DNA of 12,271 nucleotides, from contig JAEWKY010000245.1 of assembly GCA_023457615.1 (NCBI GenBank), forward strand, positions 1-12,271, read 5' to 3'. Numbering within the stretch: position 1 is the first letter of the stretch; every line of letters starts with the position of its first letter. Made by a program: the position numbers and the translations under genes. Below, piece by piece: positions 1 through 7,599 of the stretch. A model generated the notes under the pieces. The model searched no databases. It was not told the origin of the DNA and was given only the letters and a program-made list of their open reading frames with translations. This stretch comes from Actinomycetes bacterium. Its GTDB lineage: Bacteria > Actinomycetota > Actinomycetes > Actinomycetales > Microbacteriaceae.

Positions 1-15
1 CGCGGCCCGCCGCCC

Positions 16-45
16 GCGGGGGGCCCGTAGCGCGGCCCCCCCCGC
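16..45. repeat. GC-rich inverted repeat, possible terminator stem
   Basis: GCGGGGGGCC (16-25) can pair with GGCCCCCC...GC (34-45) around an 8-base loop, with two extra C residues bulged in the right arm. Only TTT follows on the plus strand (46-48), so it is at best a weak intrinsic terminator for a gene to the left. It could also be chance in very GC-rich DNA, or a region of poor sequence quality because of the C run at 36-43. Confidence 0.25.
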
Positions 46-309
46 TTTGGGACCGGACCCGACGCGCGGGCAGCGCGGAACTCGACATCCATCGATCCGC
101 TCCCTCCGACGTCGGTCGTCGTGAAAACGGAGTTCGCACCCGGCCGAAGACGGCCCCCCAAGAATTCGAGCGCGAGGTTCACCCCGCTCATCAGGATACT
201 CACAGGATCAGCTCTCCGACAGCCCCTCGAGCCGCCGGAGCCGAGTTCCGGGCGCACGGGCCTAGTCCGTCGGGCAGCATCCGGCAACCTCCTCCGAAAC
301 CGCCGGAGC

Positions 310-314
310 GGAGG
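310..314 (+). promoter_or_regulatory. Ribosome binding site candidate for glgE
   Basis: GGAGG lies 13 bases before the ATG at 328. The spacing is longer than ideal, but it is the only good Shine-Dalgarno match near the point where GlgE-like sequence begins, and it favours 328 over the in-frame GTG at 121. Confidence 0.5.
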
Positions 315-327
315 ATACGGTCGAGAC

Positions 328-2391
328 ATGGCCGCCGACCCCGCCACCCGTACCCCGGCCGCGAGCACCCCTGGGCGCCCCGCGGGCACGCCCGCCGCCC
401 CCACGCCGGGACGGCTCGGCCGCATCCCGATCCGCGACCTGAGGCCCCGGCAGCGCGAGAACCTCTGGCCCGCCAACTCCTACTCGGGCGAGATCGTGCC
501 CTTCGAGGCGACCGTGTTCCGGGAGGGTCACGACCTGCTGCACGTCGAGGTGCGCCTCACCGACCCCTCCGGGGCCACGACCGCGCATCCGATGGCCCTC
601 TCCGCGCCTGGCACCGACCGCTGGCGCACCGAGGTGCTCGTCGAGGCGACCGGCACGTGGCGGTGGACGGTGCACGCGGCCGCCGACGACTGGGAGACCT
701 GGCTGCACACGGCCGACGTGAAGATCGCCGCGGACCAGGATGTCGAGGTGGTCTTCGCGACCGGGGTCGCCCTCCTCCAGCGCGGCTCGGGCGCGGTGTT
801 CGCGGATGCCGCCCGGGCCCTCGCCGACACGGGGCTCACGCCCGCCGCGCGGCTCAAGGTCGCGCACGACGCCCGGCTCGCGAAGGCGATCGCCGCCGCG
901 CCGCTGCTGTCGCTCGAGACGGTCTCCGAGGAGCAGGTGCTGCGCGTCGAGCGCGCCCGCGCCGCCGTCGGCTCCTGGTACGAGTTCTTCCCCCGCTCGG
1001 AGGGCGCGAAGCAGGCCAGGAACGGCACGTGGACCTCGGGCACCTTCCGCACCGCGGCGAAGCGCCTCCCGGGCGTCGCGGCGATGGGGTTCGACGTGCT
1101 CTACCTGCCGCCGATCCACCCGATCGGCGTGGCGTACCGCAAGGGGCCGAACAACTCCGCCGTGGCCGGCCCGGGCGACCCGGGCAGCCCGTGGGCCATC
1201 GGCGGCCCGCTGGGCGACGGCACGAACGGCGGGCACGACGCCATCCACCCCGACCTCGGAACGCTCGACGACTTCCGCTTCTTCGTCGCGGAGGCCGAGC
1301 GCAACGGCCTCGAGATCGCGCTCGACCTCGCGCTGCAGTGCTCCCCCGACCATCCCTGGGTCACCGAGCACCCCGAGTGGTTCACCCACCGACCGGACGG
1401 CACGATCGCGTACGCCGAGAACCCGCCCAAGAAGTACCAGGACATCTACCCGCTCGACTTCGACACCGACCCGGAGGGGCTGTCGGCCGAGGTGCTGCGC
1501 ATCGTCGAGCACTGGATCGCGCAGGGCGTGACGATCTTCCGCGTCGACAACCCGCACACGAAGCCGCTGTGGTTCTGGGAGTGGCTGCTCGGGCGGGTGG
1601 CCCGCGAGCATCCCGAGGTCGTGTTCCTCGCCGAGGCGTTCACCCGGCCGGCGATGCTGCACGCGCTCGCCGAGGCGGGGTTCCAGCAGTCCTACACGTA
1701 CTTCACCTGGCGCAACACGAAGGAGGAGCTCGAGGAGTTCCTCACCGGCCTCGCGACCGAGTCGGCCGACTACCTGCACCCCAACCTGTTCGTGAACACG
1801 CCCGACATCCTCACCGCCTACCTGCAGTTCGGCGGACCCGCGGCGTACAAGATCCGCGCGGCGATCGCGGCGACCGCCTCCCCGTCGTGGGGCGTCTACG
1901 CCGGCTACGAGCTGTTCGAGGACGTCGCCCGTCCCGGCAGCGAGGAGAACATCGACAACGAGAAGTACGAGTACAAGGCGCGCGACTGGGCCAAGGCCGA
2001 CAGCACGGGCCGCACGCTCGCGCCCTACCTCACGATGCTCAACGCCGTGCGTCGCGCGCATCCCGCCCTCGCCCAGCTGCGCAACCTGCGCGTGCACTGG
2101 AGCGACGACGACTCCGTGCTGGTCTACTCCAAGCACGTCCCGGCGCGCTTCGGCCCCCAGGGCCGCCCCGACGGCGTGATCGTCGTCGCGAACGTCGATC
2201 CGCACTCGGTGCGCTCGACCATGGTGCATCTCGACCTCGCGGCGCTGGGGCTCACCCCCGGCGAGACCTTCGAGGTGAAGGATGCCGTCACGGGTCAGCG
2301 CTGGACCTGGAGCGACTCCAACTTCGTGCGGCTCGACTCCTTCACCGAGCCCGTGCACCTCCTCTCGATCGAGTACGGGGCGACCCGATGA
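328..2391 (+). CDS. glgE: Alpha-1,4-glucan:maltose-1-phosphate maltosyltransferase
   Basis: GlgE transfers maltose from alpha-maltose-1-phosphate to the non-reducing end of an alpha-1,4-glucan, the elongation step of the actinobacterial trehalose-to-glucan route (GH13_3, cytoplasmic). With the ATG at 328 the protein has 687 residues, normal for the family. After a Pro/Ala/Thr-rich leader of about 30 residues, the GRIPIRDLRP segment opens the N-terminal Ig-like domain. The GH13 barrel follows, with GSWYEFFPR, GFDVLYLPPIHPIG and RKGPNNS. The catalytic residues by motif are nucleophile D407 (FRVDNPHTKP), acid/base E436 (FLAEAFTRP) and D493 (FVNTPDIL). Their spacings of 29 and 57 residues match those I recall for Streptomyces coelicolor GlgE (D394, E423, D480). 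The stop overlaps the glgB start as ATGA, so the two are probably co-translated. Nothing suggests damage. Confidence 0.95.
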   Translation: MAADPATRTPAASTPGRPAGTPAAPTPGRLGRIPIRDLRPRQRENLWPANSYSGEIVPFEATVFREGHDLLHVEVRLTDPSGATTAHPMALSAPGTDRWRTEVLVEATGTWRWTVHAAADDWETWLHTADVKIAADQDVEVVFATGVALLQRGSGAVFADAARALADTGLTPAARLKVAHDARLAKAIAAAPLLSLETVSEEQVLRVERARAAVGSWYEFFPRSEGAKQARNGTWTSGTFRTAAKRLPGVAAMGFDVLYLPPIHPIGVAYRKGPNNSAVAGPGDPGSPWAIGGPLGDGTNGGHDAIHPDLGTLDDFRFFVAEAERNGLEIALDLALQCSPDHPWVTEHPEWFTHRPDGTIAYAENPPKKYQDIYPLDFDTDPEGLSAEVLRIVEHWIAQGVTIFRVDNPHTKPLWFWEWLLGRVAREHPEVVFLAEAFTRPAMLHALAEAGFQQSYTYFTWRNTKEELEEFLTGLATESADYLHPNLFVNTPDILTAYLQFGGPAAYKIRAAIAATASPSWGVYAGYELFEDVARPGSEENIDNEKYEYKARDWAKADSTGRTLAPYLTMLNAVRRAHPALAQLRNLRVHWSDDDSVLVYSKHVPARFGPQGRPDGVIVVANVDPHSVRSTMVHLDLAALGLTPGETFEVKDAVTGQRWTWSDSNFVRLDSFTEPVHLLSIEYGATR

Positions 2392-4574
2392 GCCCCGAGC
2401 AGAAGACGTCGAGGCTCCCCGAGCTTGACCGCCGCGTCGTCGCCGAGCTCGCCGCGGGCGCGCATCCGCGACCGCACGACTGGCTCGGCCAGCACGCGAT
2501 CGAGGGCGGCCACGTGGTGCGCGTCGTGCGTCCGCTCGCGCAGACCGTGACCGCCATCCGCAGGAACGGCACCCGTGTGCCGCTCGCCCACGTCGCCGAC
2601 GGCCTCTGGCAGGGCGTCGTCCGCGGTCGCGGCCAGTCGTACGTCGTGGAGACGACTTACGCCGACGGTGCCACCTGGACGGCCGAGGACCCGTACCGCT
2701 TCGTGCCGAGCGTCGGCGAGGTCGACCTGTACCTCTGGGGCGAGGGCCGTCACGAGCAGCTGTGGCACGTGCTCGGGGCTCACTTCCGGCCGCACGAGGA
2801 CGTCGCCGGCACGAGCTTCTCGGTGTGGGCGCCGCACGCCCGGGCCGTGCGGGTCGTCGGCGACTTCAACGGCTGGTCGGGAGTCGGCCACGCGATGCGC
2901 CGCCTCGACGACAACGGCGTGTGGGAGCTCTTCGTCCCCGGTCTCGAGCCCGGCGCGACCTACAAGTTCGAGCTGCTGACGGCGGCGGGCGAGTGGGTGA
3001 CGCGAGCCGACCCGATGGCGCGCCACACCGAGGTGCCGCCCGCGACCGCGTCGCGCGTCGTGGAGTCCCGGCACGAGTGGCACGACTCCACGTGGCTCGC
3101 CCAGCGCGCGGCCCACGACCCGCACCAGGCGGCGATGAGCATCTACGAGATGCACCTCGGCTCGTGGCGTCCCGGCCTCGGCTACCGCGAGCTCGCCGAT
3201 CAGCTCATCGAGTACGTGCACGAACTCGGCTTCACGCACGTCGAGTTCCTCCCCGTCGCGGAGCATCCGTTCGGCGGCTCGTGGGGCTACCAGGTCACCG
3301 GGTACTACGCGCCGACCAGCCGCTTCGGGCATCCGGACGACTTCAAGTTCCTCGTCGACCGTCTCCACCAGGCGGGCATCGGCGTGATCGTCGACTGGGT
3401 GCCGGCGCACTTCCCGAAGGACGAGTGGGCGCTCGCGAGGTTCGACGGGCAGCCGCTCTACGAGCACTCCGACCCGCGGCTCGGCGAGCAGCCCGACTGG
3501 GGCACCCTCGTCTTCGACTTCGGCCAGTCGCAGGTGCGCAACTTCCTCGTCGCCAACGCGCTGTACTGGCTCGAGGAGTTCCACGTCGACGGCCTGCGGG
3601 TCGACGCCGTGGCCTCGATGCTCTACCTCGATTACTCCCGCAAGGACGGCGAGTGGGTGCCCAACGAGCACGGCGGGCGCGAGAACCTCCGCGCGATCTC
3701 GTTCCTCCAGGAGGTCAACGCCACCGCCTACAAGCGCAACCCCGGCATCGTCATGATCGCCGAGGAGTCGACGTCGTGGCCCGGGGTGACCGGGCGCACG
3801 TCCGACGGCGCGGGGCTCGGCTTCGGGCTCAAGTGGAACATGGGCTGGATGCACGACTCGCTCGAGTACGCGCACGAGGATCCGATGTGGCGCTCGCACC
3901 ACCACGGCAAGATCACCTTCTCGTTCGTCTACGCGTGGAGCGAGAACTTCCTGCTGCCGATCTCGCACGACGAGGTCGTGCACGGCAAGGGGTCCCTGCT
4001 CGGCAAGATGCCGGGCGACCAGTGGCAGAAGCTCGCGAACCTGCGCGTCTTCCTCGCCTTCATGTGGGCGCATCCGGGCAAGCAGCTGCTCTTCATGGGC
4101 TCGGAGTTCGGCCAGCCGTCGGAGTGGAGCGAGCAGCGCGGACTCGACTGGTGGATCCTCGACCAGCCCGCGCACCAGGGGCTCTCCCGGCTCGTCTCGT
4201 CGCTCAACCGGGTGTACCGCGCGGAGCCCGCGCTGTGGGAGCAGGATCACTCCCCCGCAGGATTCGAACTGCTCGCCAACGACGCGGCGGCGAACGTGCT
4301 CGTCTTCACCCGTTGGTCCAGCACGGGCGAGGCCGTGGTCTGCGCGCTGAACTTCGGCGGCAACCCCGTCGGCCCGTACCGCATCCCGCTGCCCTTCGGC
4401 GGCACGTGGGACGAGGTGCTCAACACCGACGCCACCGAGTTCGGCGGGTCGGGCGTCGGCAACTACGGGTCCGTCGTCGCGTCGGAGCAGCCCTGGGGCG
4501 GCAAGCCCGCGTCGGCGGAACTCACCCTGCCGCCCCTCGCGGCGCTCTGGTTGCGCGCGCGCGGACCCCGCTAG
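2388..4574 (+). CDS. glgB: 1,4-alpha-glucan branching enzyme
   Basis: GlgB cuts an alpha-1,4 chain and rejoins it through an alpha-1,6 bond, making the branches of glycogen (GH13_9). The protein has 728 residues, typical of the long bacterial form. An N1 beta-sandwich covers roughly residues 20-115. A CBM48 domain begins near 140 (FSVWAPHARAVRVVGDFNGW). The GH13 barrel contains GSWGYQVTGYYAPTSRFG. Motifs place nucleophile D406 (GLRVDAVASMLYLDY), acid/base E459 (IAEEST) and the third carboxylate D528 (ISHDEVVHGKGSLL), within two residues of the E. coli positions 405, 458 and 526. The C-terminal beta domain is complete. The start is the ATG of the ATGA overlap with glgE. There is no strong Shine-Dalgarno, so translation is probably coupled. 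With glgE it forms the classic actinobacterial glucan-building pair. The stop lies five bases from that of the convergent gene. Confidence 0.96.
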   Translation: MSPEQKTSRLPELDRRVVAELAAGAHPRPHDWLGQHAIEGGHVVRVVRPLAQTVTAIRRNGTRVPLAHVADGLWQGVVRGRGQSYVVETTYADGATWTAEDPYRFVPSVGEVDLYLWGEGRHEQLWHVLGAHFRPHEDVAGTSFSVWAPHARAVRVVGDFNGWSGVGHAMRRLDDNGVWELFVPGLEPGATYKFELLTAAGEWVTRADPMARHTEVPPATASRVVESRHEWHDSTWLAQRAAHDPHQAAMSIYEMHLGSWRPGLGYRELADQLIEYVHELGFTHVEFLPVAEHPFGGSWGYQVTGYYAPTSRFGHPDDFKFLVDRLHQAGIGVIVDWVPAHFPKDEWALARFDGQPLYEHSDPRLGEQPDWGTLVFDFGQSQVRNFLVANALYWLEEFHVDGLRVDAVASMLYLDYSRKDGEWVPNEHGGRENLRAISFLQEVNATAYKRNPGIVMIAEESTSWPGVTGRTSDGAGLGFGLKWNMGWMHDSLEYAHEDPMWRSHHHGKITFSFVYAWSENFLLPISHDEVVHGKGSLLGKMPGDQWQKLANLRVFLAFMWAHPGKQLLFMGSEFGQPSEWSEQRGLDWWILDQPAHQGLSRLVSSLNRVYRAEPALWEQDHSPAGFELLANDAAANVLVFTRWSSTGEAVVCALNFGGNPVGPYRIPLPFGGTWDEVLNTDATEFGGSGVGNYGSVVASEQPWGGKPASAELTLPPLAALWLRARGPR

Positions 4575-4579
4575 GCGAT

Positions 4580-5503
4580 CTAGTACAGCAGCAGCGTGAG
4601 CCGTCGCCGGGCGGCGACCACGCGGGGGTCGTCGGCGCCGGCGATCTCGAAGTACTCGAGCAGGCGGGTGCGCACGGCGTCGCGCGCGTCGCCGTCGAGC
4701 GACGGGAAGAGGTCGAGCAGGCGTCCGAACGCGTCGTCGAGGTGTCCCCCGCTCACGTCGAGGTCGGCGACGGCGAGCTGCGCGGCGGCGGAGCCGGGGG
4801 CGTCGGCGGCCGCCTGGCGCACCTCGTCGGCCACGGCGCCGTCGAGGCGCTGGAGGAGCGATGCCTGCGCGAGACCCGCGACGGCGAGAGCGTCGCGCGG
4901 GTTGGCGGTGATCGCCCGGCGGTAGGCGTCGACGGCCGACGCGTAGTCGCCCGAGGAGATCGCGTCGAACGCCTCCTGATGCAGGGGCGGCAGCGGTTCC
5001 TCGACGGGCTCCGCGGCCTCGTCGCCCGACGCGGCCGTGCCGGGGTCGACCGAGCCGACGACGCCGTTCTGGGCCGCGAGCTGGAGGAGCTGGTCGAGCA
5101 CCTGACGCACCTGCTCGTCGTCGGGCGTCCCCGCGAAGAGCGGCACCGGGCGACCGCCGAGGATCGCGAAGCTCGCGGGCACCTCGCGCACCTGGAAGGC
5201 CTCCGCGATGCCCGGGTTCGCCTGCGCGTCGACGGTCGCCAGCACGAGCCGCCCGCCGTACGACTCGACGACCTGCCCGAGCGCGGGGGTGATCCCGGCG
5301 GCGTAGAGCTCGACCACGACGGGGACGCTCGACGACAGCTCGACGATCTGCGGGAAGCTCGCGTCGGTCACCTCGACCACGACGCCTTCGGGTCCGGCGG
5401 CGGCGGGACCGCCGGTGCCCGGCGGCGGGGTGGGGGCGTTCGCGCGCCGCACGAGACCGGAGAGGTCGACGGCTCCGCGCAGGTTGGGTCCGGGGTTGCT
5501 CAT
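4580..5503 (-). CDS. Cysteine-free thioredoxin-fold/TPR protein, YbbN/CnoX-like
   Basis: This 307-residue protein has the layout of the YbbN/CnoX co-chaperone group: a thioredoxin-like domain at about residues 40-148, a TPR-like helical hairpin at about 173-215 (DYASAVDAYRRAITANPRDA) and a helical C-terminal part to 307. The usual CGPC redox motif is replaced by I71-T72-P73-A74 after VVVELYAAG, and the whole protein has no cysteine. The cis-proline loop is kept (REVPASF, P109). Thiol-disulfide exchange is therefore excluded, and a role as a binding or holdase partner is inferred from the family. A Pro/Gly-rich leader (24-40) precedes the fold. There is no signal peptide, so it should be cytoplasmic. 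The gene lies 29 bases downstream of the membrane protein gene, probably in the same transcript. I see no strong Shine-Dalgarno before the ATG. Confidence 0.85.
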   Translation of the reverse strand: MSNPGPNLRGAVDLSGLVRRANAPTPPPGTGGPAAAGPEGVVVEVTDASFPQIVELSSSVPVVVELYAAGITPALGQVVESYGGRLVLATVDAQANPGIAEAFQVREVPASFAILGGRPVPLFAGTPDDEQVRQVLDQLLQLAAQNGVVGSVDPGTAASGDEAAEPVEEPLPPLHQEAFDAISSGDYASAVDAYRRAITANPRDALAVAGLAQASLLQRLDGAVADEVRQAAADAPGSAAAQLAVADLDVSGGHLDDAFGRLLDLFPSLDGDARDAVRTRLLEYFEIAGADDPRVVAARRRLTLLLY

Positions 5504-5532
5504 CGCATCCAGCTTGGCATCTCGCGGCGGAG

Positions 5533-7383
5533 CTAGTCGGCTTCGACGGCGGAGACGAGACCCTGCGCGTAGCCGAGCAGCACGATCTTGCCGTCGGTCT
5601 CGGCGACCGGCGGCACGTAGAACAGCAGCTGCAGCCCGTAGGTGGCCACCACCCCGCGCGTCGACTGCTCCTTGCCGAGCAGCGCCTTGACGAGGCCGCG
5701 CGTGTTGACGGCGGCACCGGCCTCGACGGGTCGCACCGTCTCGACGTCGTCGAGGTTGACCGCGACGATCTGGCCCGAGTCGTTCGTGCTGAACGCCGAG
5801 ACGGGCGCGGCGCCGGGGCCGTTGGTGAGCTCCATCGTCGCGCTCGTCGGCAGCTCGGCGCGGCGCGCGGCCTTGTACTCGGCGCCGATCTGCTCGCGCA
5901 GGCTGTCGCCGTCCGCCTCGAAGAGATCGAACGACTCGCTCTGCTCGCCGAGGATCAGGATGTCGCCGTACGCCGCCGCGACGTCCTCCGGCGCGAGCAG
6001 GGCGAGGTTGTTGCCGGGCGGGAGCACGGGCGCGCCGATCTCGGTCGGGGCGACGTCCGGGACGGTCGCGATGAGCGTGACCGCGTAGGCGATCTTGTAG
6101 TTCTCGCGCGGGCTCTCCTGCGTGAGCACGAGACCGACGACCGCACCGCCCTCCGGCTTCGCGACGGCGAACACCGAGCGCGGCCAGACCTCGGACTGCT
6201 GCGGCAGCACGACGACGACCTCCTCGTCGGGGATCGGCGGCAGCGCCGCCACCGAGGAGTCGGCGGTGCGGATGGTGTAGTTCGCCGTGCGGAGGGCGAG
6301 CGCCGCCCCCGTGAGCCGCTCGGCGGCGAGGTTCGCGTCGGCGGCCGCGTCGGCGTCGGCGACGGCATCCGCGGCGTCGACGAGGATCGAGCCGAACTGG
6401 CCCTTCGTGACGACGACGGGCGCCGTGTCGAATCCGGGCGTCGCGCTCACCGCGGGGTCGGCGACGTCGGTCGTGGCCGTGCAGCCCGCGAGGGCGAGGG
6501 CGAGGGCGGTGCCGACCGCGACGAAGGCGCGACGGCGACCGGCGGCGCGGGGCCGGGCGGGCTCGAGCACCGGGATCTGCCCGGTCGAGACCTGGTCTCC
6601 CTTACCGGGCCTGAGCCTCGGGGGCTTCGGGCGGCGGGGCAGACGGGGCGTCGTGCGACGCGGACCGCGGCGGCCGCGGGCGTGGACGAGCGCCCAGAGG
6701 AAGGCGCCGAGCCCGACGAGGAGCAGCGCGATGCCGCCCACCACGAGCGGGCCGGAGAGCGGGGCGGAGTTGTCGAGCGGCCACGTGATGTCGATCGTGA
6801 GCGCGTCGCCGGCCGCGGCATCCGGGGTCGCGCCGGTCGTGCCCTCCGTCGCGCCGGTCGTGCCCTCGGTCGCCGCGGGGTCCTCGGTGACGGCGGCGTC
6901 GTCGGCCGTCGCGTCGGCGGCGACCGCGTCGGGGATCGCCGCGATGATGACCGAGATCCCCTCGGGCGCGTTGATCTTGCGGGTCAGCACGTCGGTGCCC
7001 GTGAACTCGCGCAGCCAGAGGTCGGATCCGACCGGCGACGGAACCTCGGCGGCGGGCTCGGAGCCCGACACGACGCGGCTCGTCAGCTCGCCCGCCTCGG
7101 CATCCCAGCCGATCTCGTTGTAGCCCGACTCGCCGACCCACGCCATGACGTCGGAGGTGCGCCCGTAGGCGAGCACGAGGTCGCCCTCGCCCTCGACCTC
7201 GATGCCCTGGGTGCCCGCGTTGGCGTTCAGGGTCGTCGCGTCGATGATCGTGAGCGGCGCGTCGCCGGTGACGACGGAGGACGAGACGGACGCGGGTCCG
7301 GCGAGGACGGTGCGCTGCGCGACGCCGAGACCGATGGCGGCGGCGGCGAGGACGAAGGCGACGATCGCGACGACGAATCGCAC
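5533..7383 (-). CDS. Unrecognised membrane protein with three hydrophobic segments
   Basis: I do not recognise this 616-residue family. The start is GTG at 7383, with GGGAGG nine bases upstream. Segment 1 (about 2-22, FVVAIVAFVLAAAAIGLGV) acts as a signal or anchor. An Ala/Asp-rich extracytoplasmic region (30-208) follows, with a TEGTTGA repeat near 172-185. Segment 2 (211-234) is followed by a very basic stretch (RGRRGPRR and PRLPRRPKPPRLRP) that fits a cytoplasmic loop. Segment 3 (286-301, FVAVGTALALALAGC) has RRR before it and a lipobox-like LAGC, and leads to a second extracytoplasmic domain (304-616). The positive charges fit N-in, out, in, out. It could instead be an old fusion of an anchored protein with a lipoprotein. 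The thioredoxin-like gene follows 29 bases downstream, so the two may share a cell-envelope task, but this is inference only. Confidence 0.75.
   Translation of the reverse strand: MRFVVAIVAFVLAAAAIGLGVAQRTVLAGPASVSSSVVTGDAPLTIIDATTLNANAGTQGIEVEGEGDLVLAYGRTSDVMAWVGESGYNEIGWDAEAGELTSRVVSGSEPAAEVPSPVGSDLWLREFTGTDVLTRKINAPEGISVIIAAIPDAVAADATADDAAVTEDPAATEGTTGATEGTTGATPDAAAGDALTIDITWPLDNSAPLSGPLVVGGIALLLVGLGAFLWALVHARGRRGPRRTTPRLPRRPKPPRLRPGKGDQVSTGQIPVLEPARPRAAGRRRAFVAVGTALALALAGCTATTDVADPAVSATPGFDTAPVVVTKGQFGSILVDAADAVADADAAADANLAAERLTGAALALRTANYTIRTADSSVAALPPIPDEEVVVVLPQQSEVWPRSVFAVAKPEGGAVVGLVLTQESPRENYKIAYAVTLIATVPDVAPTEIGAPVLPPGNNLALLAPEDVAAAYGDILILGEQSESFDLFEADGDSLREQIGAEYKAARRAELPTSATMELTNGPGAAPVSAFSTNDSGQIVAVNLDDVETVRPVEAGAAVNTRGLVKALLGKEQSTRGVVATYGLQLLFYVPPVAETDGKIVLLGYAQGLVSAVEAD
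6828..6869. repeat. Tandem 21-bp repeat inside the membrane protein gene
   Basis: Two 21-base units (6828-6848 and 6849-6869) differ at one base. They encode two copies of a seven-residue Thr/Gly/Ala/Glu unit in the linker just before membrane segment 2. The repeat is in frame and lies in low-complexity sequence, so copy number may vary between strains. Confidence 0.7.
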
Positions 7384-7392
7384 GGGTGAATA

Positions 7393-7398
7393 CCTCCC
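7393..7398 (-). promoter_or_regulatory. Ribosome binding site for the membrane protein gene
   Basis: GGGAGG on the minus strand lies nine bases before the GTG at 7383. It fixes the start just before the first hydrophobic segment. The same frame runs open much further upstream (to 9027), but only as an artefact of high GC. Confidence 0.8.
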
Positions 7399-7512
7399 GG
7401 CGGGTGAGGGCAAGATGACATTCCAGAGTACCGGGGCCGCTGGGCGCCGCCTGGGAGCGGGCTGAACCCCGGCCGCGACGAGCGGCGGACGCTCGGCGGG
7501 AATCCCCCGGAT

Positions 7513-7527
7513 CCGCGGGCCCCGCGG
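7513..7527. repeat. Palindrome in the divergent intergenic region
   Basis: CCGCGGG and CCCGCGG are perfect inverted arms around a single C. The site lies just upstream of the -10 candidate for the DivIVA-like gene, where an operator could sit, but GC-only palindromes are common by chance in DNA like this. Confidence 0.25.
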
Positions 7528-7532
7528 GTCGT

Positions 7533-7538
7533 TACACT
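7533..7538 (+). promoter_or_regulatory. Possible -10 element for the DivIVA-like gene
   Basis: TACACT stands out in otherwise very GC-rich DNA, 61 bases before the GTG at 7600. Its position in the only divergent intergenic gap suits a promoter. No TTGACA-like -35 is visible at the right spacing (about 7510-7515), so the call is tentative. I found no matching minus-strand promoter for the membrane protein gene beyond a weak TACTCT at 7430-7425. Confidence 0.3.
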
Positions 7539-7544
7539 CGGAGG

Positions 7545-7564
7545 GTTCCCGCGCCGTCGGGAAC
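7545..7564 (+). repeat. Hairpin in the 5' leader of the DivIVA-like gene
   Basis: GTTCCCG (7545-7551) and CGGGAAC (7558-7564) form a perfect 7-bp stem with a 6-base loop, about 35 bases before the start codon and just after the -10 candidate. It could be a leader hairpin near the 5' end of the mRNA or an operator. It has no T run, so it is not a terminator. Confidence 0.4.
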
Positions 7565-7599
7565 GGCCTCCAACACCGACATCGAACGGGGAGCTCACT

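Larger units (their letters stand above)
1..327. other. Left-edge non-coding region upstream of glgE
   Basis: I find no supportable gene here. The glgE frame stays open upstream to a GTG at 121, but the translation from 121 to 327 is Arg/Pro/Ser-rich and unlike any GlgE N-terminus, so I read it as leader DNA. On the minus strand, frames starting at ATGs near 88 and 92 are open to the left edge, but they are short, Gly/Pro/Arg-rich and unrecognised. They could be the start of a divergent gene cut by the window edge, but I cannot support that. A GC-rich hairpin lies at 16-45. The glgE promoter presumably lies in 90-310, but I see no convincing -35/-10 pair. Confidence 0.5.

Noticed and set aside
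121..327. GTG at 121 as the glgE start
   Set aside because: The extra 69 residues look like translated leader DNA; the ATG at 328 gives a family-typical 687-residue protein with GGAGG upstream.
262..2358. A 698-codon minus-strand frame antisense to glgE
   Set aside because: Composition is Arg/Gly/Val-rich with no motif, and the plus strand carries a complete GlgE with all its catalytic residues.
657..4574. A 1305-codon open frame covering glgE antiphase and all of glgB
   Set aside because: Only the part from 2388 is real; the first part is an Arg/Pro/Gly-rich shadow of glgE in another frame.
2295..5717. An 1140-codon minus-strand frame antisense to glgB and across the thioredoxin-like gene
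   Set aside because: It is a high-GC shadow; glgB and the 307-residue protein both have recognisable folds in their own frames.
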